64,000 nucleotides of DNA from Peteryoungia ipomoeae (GCF_004912165.1 NZ_STGV01000004.1:310001-374000), one strand, 5' to 3'; shown: positions 17,345-26,531, counted from the first letter of the stretch. Translations and numbers: made by a program. The notes: generated by a model not told the origin, from the sequence alone.

Positions 17345-18208
17345 TCACTCCGTCGGGACGGAAAGGTAGGCCTTGAACGCGTCAGCATAGTCAGGATGCC
17401 AGCGCGACAGCGGTGGTCTGTTTTCGACGATGTCGCCCGCTGCCCAGGCGATTCGCTTCTCGTCGAGCGCGCGCGGCACTTCATTGTCGGGGCACAAGAT
17501 GTAGAAATCACCGCGTTCCAGGCTGTCCAGCATGAACTCGACGGTTTCCTCCGGCGTCCAGGCACCATCAGGCTTTTCCGTCCTGTCGTTTGCGGTCAGT
17601 CCGGTAAAGACGAAGCCCGGTATCAGCAGGTGGGCGCTGATATTGCAGTCCGGCATGTTGCGCAGTTCGTGCTGCAGTGCCTCGGTGAAGGCTTTGACGC
17701 CGGACTTGGAGACATTGTACGCAGGATCGCCGGGCGGCGTCGTAATGCCCTGCTTGGATCCGGTATTGATGATGAGGCCGGGGTCCTTGTGGGCAACCAT
17801 GCCGGGGCCGAAGATGCGGCTTCCGTTGACCACGGCCATCAGGTTGACGGCGAGCACGTTTTCCCAGTTGGCCTGAGGGCCGAAAAGGGCGCTGCCTGGC
17901 TGGATGCCAGCATTGTTCATCAATACATGTACGCGTCCGAAGCGCTGGATGACGGCGCGCTCAAGAGCCTCGAGCTCGTCTAGTTTGGACACATCGGTCG
18001 CAATCGCAACGACATCGGCCTCCCCACCCGGTGCAAGTGCGGTGACTTCTGTTGCCGCGCTCGCCAGCCGGTCTCCCTCGAGATCGACGAGCACCACGCT
18101 CAGACCCACACCGGCGAATGTCTTGGCCGCCGCCAGACCGATGCCGGATGCGGCTCCGGTGATGACGGCGACATGCCCCCTCGAGAGCGCAGGATGTTGG
18201 ATCGTCAT
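17345..18208 (-). CDS. Short-chain dehydrogenase/reductase
   Basis: A 287-residue oxidoreductase of the classical SDR family. TGAASGIG at residues 17-24 binds the nucleotide, VDLE at about 41-44 has the acidic residue that favours NAD, NNAG is at 98-101, and Ser151, Tyr164 and Lys168 form the active site. The C-terminus is longer than usual (residues 230-287), with GAWTPEETVEFMLDSLERGDFYILCPDNE, seen in some uncharacterised members. GGAG precedes the ATG at 18208. A promoter with a near-consensus -35 and an overlapping inverted repeat lies upstream. Substrate unknown. Confidence 0.88.
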   Translation of the reverse strand: MTIQHPALSRGHVAVITGAASGIGLAAAKTFAGVGLSVVLVDLEGDRLASAATEVTALAPGGEADVVAIATDVSKLDELEALERAVIQRFGRVHVLMNNAGIQPGSALFGPQANWENVLAVNLMAVVNGSRIFGPGMVAHKDPGLIINTGSKQGITTPPGDPAYNVSKSGVKAFTEALQHELRNMPDCNISAHLLIPGFVFTGLTANDRTEKPDGAWTPEETVEFMLDSLERGDFYILCPDNEVPRALDEKRIAWAAGDIVENRPPLSRWHPDYADAFKAYLSVPTE

Positions 18209-18248
18209 GAATTGACTCCTTCTAAACCGGTGGTGTGTGGCTGTCGGC

Positions 18249-18284
18249 GATATGGTATCTTGCCTACACATCGTCAACGTGACG
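18249..18284 (-). promoter_or_regulatory. Promoter and operator candidate for the SDR gene
   Basis: Minus strand: -35 TTGACG (18277-18272), 17-base spacer, -10 CATATC (18254-18249). The -35 is nearly perfect; the -10 is weak. CGTCA (18272-18276) and TGACG (18280-18284) form an inverted repeat with spacer ACG that covers the -35, as an operator would. Confidence 0.45.
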
Positions 18285-18476
18285 GCGCGTCCATGACGAC
18301 GGGACCCCGGACTGACTCAAAGCCTGTGCAGACCAGAGGCTCGCCAGACGTCAGCCGATAATCGATCATGGCAAGTCCTCGGCTGCCCTTGCACGCAAGC
18401 GGAATCTGGCTAAAAGTGCCGCCATTCTTGATCCAGGCGGGGTTTGAGCCTCGCTCCCTCCAGACGGAACATCGAT

Positions 18477-19697
18477 ATGGCACTCCCAAAAGACGTGAAG
18501 AAAGTCGTCCTCGCCTATTCCGGCGGTCTCGACACTTCGATCATCCTGAAATGGCTTCAGACCGAACTCAACGCTGAAGTCGTCACCTTCACCGCCGACC
18601 TTGGTCAGGGCGAAGAGCTCGAGCCGGCTCGCAAGAAGGCGGAGATGCTCGGCATCAAGGAGATCTTCATCGAAGACGTGCGCGAAGAGTTCGTCCGTGA
18701 TTTCGTCTTCCCGATGTTCCGTGCCAACGCCGTCTACGAAGGCGTCTATCTGCTCGGCACCTCCATCGCTCGTCCGCTGATATCCAAGCACCTGATCGAG
18801 ATCGCCAAGAAGACTGGCGCCGATGCGATTGCCCATGGTGCAACCGGCAAGGGCAACGACCAGGTTCGTTTCGAACTTTCTGCCTACGCGCTGAATCCCG
18901 ACATCAAGATCATCGCGCCGTGGCGCGACTGGGCCTTCAAGAGCCGTACGGATCTTCTCAATTTCGCTGAACAGCACCAGATCCCGGTTGCCAAGGACAA
19001 GAAGGGTGAAGCGCCGTTCTCCGTCGACGCCAACCTGCTGCACTCCTCTTCCGAGGGCAAGGTTCTCGAAGACCCCTCCGTCGAGGCGCCCGAATACGTG
19101 CACATGCGCACCATTTCGCCGGAAGCGGCTCCCGACAAGGCAACCATCATCAAGGTTGGCTTCGAAAAGGGTGACGCTGTCTCTATCAATGGCGTGCGCA
19201 TGAGCCCGGCGACACTGCTGGCCGAGCTCAACAACTACGGTCGCGACAACGGCATCGGTCGCCTCGATCTCGTCGAAAACCGCTTCGTCGGCATGAAGTC
19301 GCGCGGCGTTTACGAGACACCCGGCGGCACCATTCTTCTGTCCGCTCACCGGGCCATCGAATCGATCACGCTTGACCGTGGTGCCGCGCACCTGAAGGAC
19401 GAGCTGATGCCGCGTTATGCAGAGCTCATCTACTACGGCTTCTGGTTCTCGCCGGAGCGCGAGATGTTGCAGGCCCTCATCGATAAGAGCCAGGAGCATG
19501 TCGAGGGCGAAGTGACGCTCAAGCTCTACAAGGGCAATGTCATGGTCATCGGCCGGGAATCGGCGAAGTCGCTGTATTCCGATACGCTCGTCACCTTTGA
19601 AGACGACCAGGGCGCCTACGACCAGAAGGACGCAGCCGGCTTCATCAAGCTCAACGCGCTGCGCCTGCGCACACTCGCCAAGCGTAATCGCGACTAA
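18477..19697 (+). CDS. argG: Argininosuccinate synthase
   Basis: Joins citrulline and aspartate, with ATP cleaved to AMP, in the penultimate step of arginine synthesis. The 406-residue length is that of the family. The ATP pyrophosphatase P-loop AYSGGLDTS is at residues 13-21, followed by [10 protein letters not shown] and [14 protein letters not shown]. The start [17 protein letters not shown] is the usual rhizobial one; a frame from 18444 adds 11 residues without homology. It is monocistronic, with a terminator behind it, as argG often is in this group, and divergent from the SDR gene. Confidence 0.97.
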   Translation: MALPKDVKKVVLAYSGGLDTSIILKWLQTELNAEVVTFTADLGQGEELEPARKKAEMLGIKEIFIEDVREEFVRDFVFPMFRANAVYEGVYLLGTSIARPLISKHLIEIAKKTGADAIAHGATGKGNDQVRFELSAYALNPDIKIIAPWRDWAFKSRTDLLNFAEQHQIPVAKDKKGEAPFSVDANLLHSSSEGKVLEDPSVEAPEYVHMRTISPEAAPDKATIIKVGFEKGDAVSINGVRMSPATLLAELNNYGRDNGIGRLDLVENRFVGMKSRGVYETPGGTILLSAHRAIESITLDRGAAHLKDELMPRYAELIYYGFWFSPEREMLQALIDKSQEHVEGEVTLKLYKGNVMVIGRESAKSLYSDTLVTFEDDQGAYDQKDAAGFIKLNALRLRTLAKRNRD

Positions 19698-19724
19698 GCC
19701 GCGGGTTTCAATCCATAGAGTTCG

Positions 19725-19757
19725 AAGCCGCCTGTCCGATTGGAGAGGCGGCTTTTT
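19725..19757 (+). terminator. Rho-independent terminator after argG
   Basis: AAGCCGCCT (19725-19733) and AGGCGGCTT (19746-19754) with a 12-base loop, then a T run. It ends at the stop codon of the convergent MFS gene. Confidence 0.85.
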
Positions 19758-20948
19758 TCATGTCGCTCTGTTGAGACGGGAAAGCCAGAGGAAGCCTGCG
19801 AGAGCGCTGAGCTCCATGAAGGGAATGATGATCCCGAAGGCGGTTAAGGGATTGCCGATGAGTGCTGCTGCCACACCTGCGAGAAACCCAGCGGACATCT
19901 GGAGGAAGCCGGTCATGGCCGATGCGGACCCGGCGATGTGACCGAAGGGCGCCATGCTCATTGTCACGACATGCGGGCTCAGAAAGGCGAGGCCGAAGGT
20001 GCAAATCGCAACCGGTGTCATGATGGACAGGAAACACGGGGTCACAAGTGCGACTGACATCGCCATGCTGATGGCACCGAAGCCGCAGAGGGTGATGCCG
20101 ATCCGTGCGGCCCTTGGCCCCGACACGCGTCGCGATACGACCTTAAGAACCAGGGAGCCACCGAGATAGGCCCCGGACTGCATCAGCATGCCCATACCGA
20201 ACTGGGTTGGTGTCAATCCGATTTCATTGACGAGGATGAAGGGCAACATCGTTGACTGCGCATAGAGCGCGCCGATCGTGCCGCTCAACACCAAGGAGGA
20301 GGCGAGGAAAATCGGGGTGCGGAGCACGGTGCCGTAATTTGCCGCCAATTGCACTGGACGCAGCTTGGCCAGGTCAGGCGTGGTGGTTTCCCGAAGGAAG
20401 ACAATCACGCAGCCGATGCTCAGCAGACCGAAGCCGACCAGGAGGAGGAATACCGCGTTCCAGCCGAATGCGCCAAGCGTCAGGCCGCCCAAAGTCGGCC
20501 CCATGGCCGGGCCGATCGCCAGGAAAATGCCTATGGTGTTCAGGATACGTGCGGCATTTGGGCCCGTATAGAGGTCGCGCACGATCGCTCTGCCGACCAC
20601 CACGCCGATTGAGGCGCCTATCCCCTGGATGAGGCGCGACACCAGGATGAGGTCAACGGAGCTGGCAAATGTCGCCAGAACCGAGCCGAATACGTAGATT
20701 CCGAGAAAAAGCAGCGTTGCCTTCTTGCGTCCCAGTGCGTCGGCGAGAGGACCTGCAATCAGCTGTGCCACGGCGAAGCCTGCAAAATAGAAGGAGAGCG
20801 TAAGCTTGATCGCCGCTTCGGTCGTGTCGAAGGCTCGCACCAGTTCCGGCATGGCTGGCGTGTAGAGCGACATGGAGATGGGGCCAAGAGTGGTCAGCAG
20901 CGCCCCGAGAAAGGTGGTGCGCCGTTCGCTCATCATTGCGGCAGTCAT
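19758..20948 (-). CDS. Bcr/CflA family multidrug MFS exporter
   Basis: A 396-residue proton-driven exporter with twelve hydrophobic helices. The DHA1/Bcr motifs are present: LYTPAMPELVRAFDTTEAAIKLTLSFY (split across helices 1-2) with AVAQLIAGPLADALGRKKATL as the loop 2-3 motif A, and RLIQGIGASIGVVVGRAIVRD in helix 4-5. Substrates in the family include bicyclomycin and chloramphenicol; none can be named here. I start at ATG 20948; the ATGs at 20936 and 20933 are alternatives. The start is immediately preceded by two adjacent GANTC sites. The gene upstream on this strand ends in a terminator. Confidence 0.88.
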   Translation of the reverse strand: MTAAMMSERRTTFLGALLTTLGPISMSLYTPAMPELVRAFDTTEAAIKLTLSFYFAGFAVAQLIAGPLADALGRKKATLLFLGIYVFGSVLATFASSVDLILVSRLIQGIGASIGVVVGRAIVRDLYTGPNAARILNTIGIFLAIGPAMGPTLGGLTLGAFGWNAVFLLLVGFGLLSIGCVIVFLRETTTPDLAKLRPVQLAANYGTVLRTPIFLASSLVLSGTIGALYAQSTMLPFILVNEIGLTPTQFGMGMLMQSGAYLGGSLVLKVVSRRVSGPRAARIGITLCGFGAISMAMSVALVTPCFLSIMTPVAICTFGLAFLSPHVVTMSMAPFGHIAGSASAMTGFLQMSAGFLAGVAAALIGNPLTAFGIIIPFMELSALAGFLWLSRLNRAT

Positions 20949-20966
20949 GCGGACTCGATTCTGGTC

Positions 20967-21000
20967 AAAACAAAATCGGCGCCTCACAGCCGGAGGCGCC
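20967..21000 (-). terminator. Terminator after the acidic hypothetical gene
   Basis: GGCGCCTC (20978-20985) and GAGGCGCC (20993-21000) with a 7-base loop; on the minus strand GATTTTGTTTT follows. It lies 67 bases past the stop at 21067 and just upstream of the MFS start. Confidence 0.75.
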
Positions 21001-21066
21001 TCAAGCAAGATCTAGGACGGATCAGGGCCGAGGGCGAGTATTAAATCTTGCCCTGCCGATCCTTCA

Positions 21067-21492
21067 TCATGCGGTTCGGCCGAAGAAATCGAGAACCTTC
21101 GAGTAGGATTCGGCCATGTCCATATCGCCGATCATCTCGGCCAGCGATTGTTGCGTGCGGAAATACTCAGCGTAGTCGAAATTCGTGTCTTCGGTGAGGT
21201 CAGAAAGATCCGTCACGTTGCCGTTCCGATCGACGGCCTGCATCGGCAGTTCCGTTGCCAGTTCTCGATAGGTTTGCTCGTCGATTTCGTCACGATGGTA
21301 GCTTTCGGCCGCAATCTCGCGCAACCGTCGCGGTGTCATCGAGGCGAAAACCGAAAGTGCTTCCTCGAAAACGGTGTTGGTCTCGGCGGCCTCCTTCAAC
21401 GGATCGAAGGTACCAAGTCGCGCGTCTGATGTCTGGCGCGTGTCGTTCAGCTTCAACGAGCCGCCGACTGGACGAATTGGAAAGATTTCCAT
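21067..21492 (-). CDS. Acidic hypothetical protein
   Basis: I do not recognise this 141-residue protein. It is acidic, helix-rich and soluble-looking, with no signal peptide, membrane segment or cysteine. Blocks that stand out are DPLKEAAETNTVFEEALSVF (about 29-48), MTPRRLREIAAESY, the acidic LSDLTEDTNFDYAEYF, and a helical end MDMAESYSKVLDFFGRTA. The N-terminus (FPIRPVGGSLK) is flexible. GAGGATGG precedes the ATG and a terminator follows, so the gene is real and monocistronic. Its pattern resembles small rhizobial cytosolic proteins rather than any enzyme family. Confidence 0.7.
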   Translation of the reverse strand: MEIFPIRPVGGSLKLNDTRQTSDARLGTFDPLKEAAETNTVFEEALSVFASMTPRRLREIAAESYHRDEIDEQTYRELATELPMQAVDRNGNVTDLSDLTEDTNFDYAEYFRTQQSLAEMIGDMDMAESYSKVLDFFGRTA

Positions 21493-21685
21493 GGTTTGAC
21501 CATCCTCATCATGGGATGATTCGGTTTAGCGTCACATTCGAAAAATCGTCAATCAATTTGCCCTAATTTTCCGTTCAATTATATGTTTGTGCACCGTTTC
21601 TTGAATGGTTGTCTTTGTCTGTCCTTCCTTCCATATCAGGTAAGGTTTTTCTCTTCGGCATTAGGCCCAGGCCCCAGGAGTTTTC

Positions 21686-23749
21686 ATGAGCGATAAAGCT
21701 GTCTCCAATCGCGCAGTCTTTGAGTGGTCGGGTCCGCACGGGCTGCCTGACTTTACGAAGGTTGCCGACGAGGATTTCGCGCCTGCATTCGAGTTTGCGC
21801 TGCGAGAGCATAAGGTGGAAATCGACGCGATTGCGGGCCAGCAGGATGAACCGTCCTTCGCCAATACGATCGTAGCGCTGGAAATCGCGGGCGATGCGCT
21901 GTCCCGCGTCTCGGCGCTGTTCTGGAACAAGGCGGGTGCGCATACCAATCCTGTGATCCAGGCGCTGGAGCGCGACATTGCGCCCAAGATGTCCCGTCAC
22001 TATTCGATGATCAGCATGAATGCCGCGCTGTTTTCCCGCGTCGATGCGCTGTGGAGCCGTCGCGATGCCCTTGGCCTTGATGGCGAACAGGTGCGCGTGC
22101 TGGAGCGTCACTGGAAGGGCTTCGTGCGTTCGGGCGCAAAGCTGCCCAAGCCTGAGCAGGAGCGCCTTGCCGAAATCAACGAGCGGCTTGCAAGTCTCGG
22201 TGCGCGTTTCGGGCAGAATGTGTTGAGCGACGAGACATCCTGGGTCTTGCCCTTGTCGGGAGAAGCAGATCTTGCCGGTATTCCGCAATTTCTGCGCGAT
22301 GCCATGGCTTCTGCCGCCCATGCTCATGGCGGTGGACATACCCATATCGTCACGCTGTCCCGATCCATCATCGAGCCGTTCCTGACCTTTTCCGAGCGCC
22401 GGGATCTGCGGGAGCAGGCCTTCAAGGCCTGGACATCCCGTGGCATGAATGGCGGTGAGACGGACAATCGCGAGATCGTCAAGGAAACGCTTGCCTTGCG
22501 CGCCGAGAAGGCCGCGCTTCTCGGCTATGCGAACTTCGCTGCCTACAAGCTCGACAACACCATGGCGAAAACACCGGATGCCGTGAATGGCCTGTTGATG
22601 CAGGTCTGGGAAAAGGCGGTGCGCCAGGCTGAGGCGGAAGAACGCGACCTTGCGGAGCTCATCGCCGAAGATGGGCGCAATCACGAGGTCGCCCCCTGGG
22701 ACTGGCGCCATTATGCCGAGAAGCTGCGAGCGCGGAGGTTCAATTTTTCCGAGGCCGAGCTCAAGCCCTATCTGCAGCTGGAAAAGATCATTGAAGCCTG
22801 TTTCGATGTGGCAAACCGGATCTTCGGCATTCATGCCGTGCCGATGAAGGACGTGACAGGTTATCATCCTGACGTCCGGGTCTTCGAAATCCGTGACCGC
22901 GACGACAAGCTCGTGGCGCTGTTCCTCGGCGATTACTTTGCGCGCCCTTCAAAGCGCTCCGGCGCCTGGATGAGCTCGTTCCAGTCGCAGCATCGTCTGA
23001 CGCTGAAAAACGGGCAGCACGGTGAGATCCCGATCATCTACAATGTGTGCAACTTCGCCAAGCCGGAGGCCGGTCAGCCCGCGCTCTTGTCGCTCGACGA
23101 TGCGCGCACTCTCTTCCATGAGTTTGGCCATGCGGCACATGGGATGTTGTCCAACGTGACCTACCCCTCGGTCTCGGGCACCGGCGTTTCGCGTGACTTC
23201 GTCGAGCTGCCGTCCCAGCTCTATGAACACTGGCTGACTGTGCCGGAAATCCTGCAAACCTATGCCGTGCATTACGAGACCGGAGCCGCCATGCCTCAGG
23301 CGCTGCTCGACAAGGTTCTTGCCGCACGCACTTTCAATGCCGGGTTCAATACCGTGGAGTTCACATCGTCCGCGCTGGTCGATATGGCGTTTCACACGCA
23401 GGCTGCGATCGAGGATCCGATGGCAGTTCAAGCCGATGTCCTCTCCAAGATCGGTATGCCATCCTCCCTGGTCATGCGCCATGCGACGCCGCACTTCCAG
23501 CATGTCTTCTCCGGCGACGGTTACTCTGCAGGCTATTATTCCTACATGTGGTCGGAAGTGCTGGATGCCGACGCCTTTGCTGCTTTCGAGGAAGCGGGCA
23601 ATGCATTCGATGCCGAAACTGCGCGCAAGCTGAAGGAAAACATCTACTCTGTCGGCGGCGCGGTCGATCCGGAGGAGGCCTACAAGGCATTCCGTGGCAA
23701 GATGCCAAGCCCCGACGCCATGCTGAAGAAGAAGGGGCTTGCCGCTTAA
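21686..23749 (+). CDS. M3 family zinc oligopeptidase (oligopeptidase A / dipeptidyl carboxypeptidase type)
   Basis: A 687-residue cytosolic thimet-type metallopeptidase. The zinc motif is HEFGH at residues 478-482, within LFHEFGHAAHGMLS, and the third ligand Glu lies about 25 residues on, in RDFVELPSQLYEHW. The substrate-binding His/Tyr block FSGDGYSAGYYSYMWSEVL near residue 610 is also conserved. Length fits PrlC/OpdA and Dcp; I cannot separate endopeptidase from dipeptidyl carboxypeptidase activity from sequence alone. These enzymes clear peptides left by ATP-dependent proteases and signal peptide cleavage. A GC-rich hairpin follows the stop. Confidence 0.9.
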   Translation: MSDKAVSNRAVFEWSGPHGLPDFTKVADEDFAPAFEFALREHKVEIDAIAGQQDEPSFANTIVALEIAGDALSRVSALFWNKAGAHTNPVIQALERDIAPKMSRHYSMISMNAALFSRVDALWSRRDALGLDGEQVRVLERHWKGFVRSGAKLPKPEQERLAEINERLASLGARFGQNVLSDETSWVLPLSGEADLAGIPQFLRDAMASAAHAHGGGHTHIVTLSRSIIEPFLTFSERRDLREQAFKAWTSRGMNGGETDNREIVKETLALRAEKAALLGYANFAAYKLDNTMAKTPDAVNGLLMQVWEKAVRQAEAEERDLAELIAEDGRNHEVAPWDWRHYAEKLRARRFNFSEAELKPYLQLEKIIEACFDVANRIFGIHAVPMKDVTGYHPDVRVFEIRDRDDKLVALFLGDYFARPSKRSGAWMSSFQSQHRLTLKNGQHGEIPIIYNVCNFAKPEAGQPALLSLDDARTLFHEFGHAAHGMLSNVTYPSVSGTGVSRDFVELPSQLYEHWLTVPEILQTYAVHYETGAAMPQALLDKVLAARTFNAGFNTVEFTSSALVDMAFHTQAAIEDPMAVQADVLSKIGMPSSLVMRHATPHFQHVFSGDGYSAGYYSYMWSEVLDADAFAAFEEAGNAFDAETARKLKENIYSVGGAVDPEEAYKAFRGKMPSPDAMLKKKGLAA

Positions 23750-23774
23750 ACTGCTTCCCGCAGAGTTTTGGCCA

Positions 23775-23813
23775 GCGCCGGCGGTAACCATCGCCGGCGC
23801 GTTTCAGCGTTTC
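23775..23813 (+). terminator. Hairpin terminator candidate after the M3 peptidase
   Basis: GCGCCGGCG (23775-23783), 8-base loop, CGCCGGCGC (23792-23800), followed by GTTTCAGCGTTT. The stem is perfect; the T tract is interrupted. Confidence 0.6.
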
Positions 23814-23908
23814 CCCCTTTCGCAAATGCAAAAAACAGGGTAAGAGCGCGCCAAAGTAAATCGGCGCCTCTCTCCCGTATTGCGCCCCAGCTATCAGAGA
23901 TCACAAAC

Positions 23909-25732
23909 ATGAAAATGCGCAACATCGCGATTATCGCGCACGTCGACCATGGAAAAACGACCCTTGTCGACGAGCTTCTGAAGCAGTCGGGCTCTTTCCG
24001 TGAGAACCAGCGCACCGCCGAGCGCATGATGGACTCGAATGACCTGGAAAAGGAACGTGGCATCACGATCCTGGCCAAGGCGACCTCCATCGAGTGGAAG
24101 GGTCACCGCATCAACATCGTCGACACGCCCGGCCACGCCGACTTCGGCGGCGAAGTCGAGCGTATCCTCTCGATGGTGGACGGCGCGATCGTTCTCGTTG
24201 ACTCGTCCGAAGGCCCGATGCCGCAGACGAAGTTCGTTGTCGGCAAGGCGCTGAAGGTCGGCCTTCGCCCGATCGTTGCGATCAACAAGATCGACCGTCC
24301 GGACGGCCGCCACGAAGAAGTCATCAACGAAGTTTTCGACCTCTTCGCCAATCTCGACGCCACCGACGAGCAGCTCGACTTCCCGATCCTCTACGGTTCT
24401 GGTCGCGACGGCTGGATGAACGTCAACCCGGAAGGTCCGAAGGACGAAGGCCTGGCGCCGCTGCTCGACCTCGTTCTGAAGCACGTGCCGGAGCCGAAGG
24501 TCGAGGAAGGCCCGTTCCGCATGATCGGCACGCTTCTCGAAGCCAATCCCTTCCTCGGTCGTATCATCACCGGCCGCATCGCGTCCGGCTCGATCAAGCC
24601 GAACCAGGCCGTCAAGGTTCTGTCTCAGGACGGCAAGACGGTTGAAACCGGCCGTATCTCGAAGATCCTCGCTTTCCGCGGCATCGAGCGTCAGCCGATC
24701 GAAGAAGCCCATGCGGGTGACATCGTCGCCATCGCCGGCCTGTCCAAGGGTACGGTCGCCGACACGTTCTGCGATCCTTCGGTTACCGAAGCCATGACGG
24801 CGCAGCCGATCGACCCGCCGACGGTCACCATGTCCTTCATCGTCAACGACAGCCCGCTTGCCGGCACCGAAGGTGACAAGGTCACCTCGCGCGTCATCCG
24901 CGACCGTCTGTTCAAGGAAGCTGAAGGCAACGTCGCTCTGAAGATCGAAGAAGCCGAAGGCAAGGATTCGTTCTACGTGTCCGGCCGTGGCGAACTTCAG
25001 CTCGCCGTTCTGATCGAGACCATGCGCCGCGAAGGCTTCGAGCTTGCCGTTTCGCGTCCGCGCGTCGTCATGCACAAGGATGAAGCGACAGGCCAGACAT
25101 TGGAGCCGATCGAGGAAGTCGTCATCGACGTCGATGAAGAGCATTCCGGTGTCGTCGTCCAGAAGATGTCCGAGCGCAAGGCGGAGATGACCGAGCTGCG
25201 TCCTTCGGGCGGCAGCCGCGTTCGTCTGAAGTTCCTTGCTCCGACCCGCGGCCTGATCGGCTACCAGTCGGAACTTCTGACCGATACCCGCGGCACGGCG
25301 ATCATGAACCGCCTGTTCCACGACTACCAGCCCTACAAGGGTGCGATCACCGGTCGCGTCAACGGCGTTCTCCTGTCCAACCAGTCGGGTGAAGCTGTTG
25401 CCTACGCCATGTTCAACCTGGAAGACCGCGGCCCGATGATCATCGAGCCGGGCGACAAGGTCTACATGGGCATGATCATTGGCATCCACACGCGCGACAA
25501 CGACCTCGAAGTCAACGTGCTCAAGGGCAAGCAGCTGACCAACATTCGTTCGGCCGGCAAGGACGAAGCCGTCAAGCTGACCCCGCCGATCCGCATGACG
25601 CTTGACCGCGCGCTCTCCTGGATCCAGGACGACGAACTGATGGAAGTCACGCCGAAGTCTATCCGCCTGCGCAAGATGTTCCTCGACGCGAACGACCGCA
25701 AGCGCATGGAAAAGTCCAAGGCAGCGATCTGA
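23909..25732 (+). CDS. typA: Ribosome-associated GTPase TypA/BipA
   Basis: A 607-residue translational GTPase that binds 70S ribosomes and helps 50S assembly and stress or cold adaptation. G motifs: AHVDHGKT at residues 10-17, the switch region DSNDLEKERGIT, DTPGHADFGGEV, and NKIDRPDGR. EF-G-like domains III and V and the BipA-specific C-terminal domain follow. The start at 23909 gives the family length; an in-frame extension to 23768 runs through the upstream terminator and is rejected. It is monocistronic, with a terminator after it. Codon use is strongly biased, as expected for a well-expressed gene. Confidence 0.96.
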   Translation: MKMRNIAIIAHVDHGKTTLVDELLKQSGSFRENQRTAERMMDSNDLEKERGITILAKATSIEWKGHRINIVDTPGHADFGGEVERILSMVDGAIVLVDSSEGPMPQTKFVVGKALKVGLRPIVAINKIDRPDGRHEEVINEVFDLFANLDATDEQLDFPILYGSGRDGWMNVNPEGPKDEGLAPLLDLVLKHVPEPKVEEGPFRMIGTLLEANPFLGRIITGRIASGSIKPNQAVKVLSQDGKTVETGRISKILAFRGIERQPIEEAHAGDIVAIAGLSKGTVADTFCDPSVTEAMTAQPIDPPTVTMSFIVNDSPLAGTEGDKVTSRVIRDRLFKEAEGNVALKIEEAEGKDSFYVSGRGELQLAVLIETMRREGFELAVSRPRVVMHKDEATGQTLEPIEEVVIDVDEEHSGVVVQKMSERKAEMTELRPSGGSRVRLKFLAPTRGLIGYQSELLTDTRGTAIMNRLFHDYQPYKGAITGRVNGVLLSNQSGEAVAYAMFNLEDRGPMIIEPGDKVYMGMIIGIHTRDNDLEVNVLKGKQLTNIRSAGKDEAVKLTPPIRMTLDRALSWIQDDELMEVTPKSIRLRKMFLDANDRKRMEKSKAAI

Positions 25733-25762
25733 TCTTCTTCCATCTTGTCTGATTTGACATTC

Positions 25763-25791
25763 AAACCCCGGTCCCTGTGGCCGGGGTTTTT
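25763..25791 (+). terminator. Rho-independent terminator after typA
   Basis: AAACCCCGG (25763-25771) and CCGGGGTTT (25781-25789) around a 9-base loop, then more T. It lies 31 bases past the typA stop. Confidence 0.85.
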
Positions 25792-25829
25792 GTCTGTGCA
25801 TGGGTGATGACGCGCGCTTGCGGCATCCC

Positions 25830-25844
25830 TTAAAAAAGCGTTAA
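25830..25844. promoter_or_regulatory. CtrA-box candidate upstream of the acetyltransferase gene
   Basis: TTAA (25830-25833), 7 bases, TTAA (25841-25844) matches the alphaproteobacterial CtrA consensus TTAA-N7-TTAA. It lies 64 bases before the ATG at 25908, in the range of a promoter. The base after the second half is G, where the extended consensus has C. Confidence 0.45.
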
Positions 25845-25907
25845 GTTCGCCGCGGGTCCGGTTAAAGGGCCAGTGTCATTGGCATCTGCCAGGGGTGAAA
25901 CGACGTT

Positions 25908-26414
25908 ATGAAGACGCTGTCGATCGATATGCGGCTGGCAGAGCCGTCGGACGCTCCAGAGATTGCAGAGGCGCATCGTGCCGCATGGAGCCACGCCTAT
26001 GCCGGCATCATTCCGCATCGCGCCCTGACCCGCATGATCGAGCGACGCGGTGAAAACTGGTGGCGCAAGGCAACGCGCGGCCCGGCCAGTATCCTCGTCG
26101 TTGAAGTCGCCGGTAAGGTCGCCGGCTACGCCTCTTGTGGCATCAACCGTGCCAGAGCCCTGCCGCATGAAGGCGAGATCTACGAGCTTTACGTGAGGCC
26201 CGAATACCAGGGCGTCGGTCTCGGGCACCAGCTGTTTACCGAAGCGCGCCACCTTCTCAAGCAACTTGGCTGCGAGGGACTGGTTGTCTGGTGCCTGGAA
26301 GACAGCGAAATCGCTGCGAACTTCTTCCGGTCGAATGGCGGCGTGGATGCGGTCGAGGGGGTCGAAGACTTCGATGACGTCAATCTGAAAAAGCTGGGCT
26401 TTGTCTGGAACTGA
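25908..26414 (+). CDS. GNAT family N-acetyltransferase
   Basis: A 168-residue acetyl-CoA-dependent acyltransferase. The CoA pyrophosphate loop is QGVGLG at residues 101-106, preceded by the beta-4 strand EIYELYVRPEY. The N-terminal part (RLAEPSDAPEIAEAHRAAWSHAYAGIIP) is the usual substrate side and resembles RimI-like or YjgM-like general acetyltransferases. Substrate unknown. A CtrA-box candidate lies 64 bases upstream. It is flanked by the typA terminator and the ppa promoter, so it is likely monocistronic. Confidence 0.88.
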   Translation: MKTLSIDMRLAEPSDAPEIAEAHRAAWSHAYAGIIPHRALTRMIERRGENWWRKATRGPASILVVEVAGKVAGYASCGINRARALPHEGEIYELYVRPEYQGVGLGHQLFTEARHLLKQLGCEGLVVWCLEDSEIAANFFRSNGGVDAVEGVEDFDDVNLKKLGFVWN

Positions 26415-26468
26415 CAAAGTCCACCGGTTTCCGCCGCAAAGGTGAGAGGAACCACGCCCAAAGCCGTG

Positions 26469-26497
26469 TTGCATTGCTGCATAATACGCATTAGGTA
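26469..26497 (+). promoter_or_regulatory. Promoter candidate for ppa
   Basis: -35 TTGCAT (26469-26474), 17-base spacer, -10 TAGGTA (26492-26497). A start near 26504 would give a leader of about 28 bases before the ATG at 26532. Confidence 0.4.
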
Positions 26498-26531
26498 GCG
26501 CAGGAATTCAACACTCTACGGGGTCTAAAAT

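Noticed and set aside
23894-25801. 635-residue open frame opposite typA
   Set aside because: Same composition effect; it also crosses the typA terminator.
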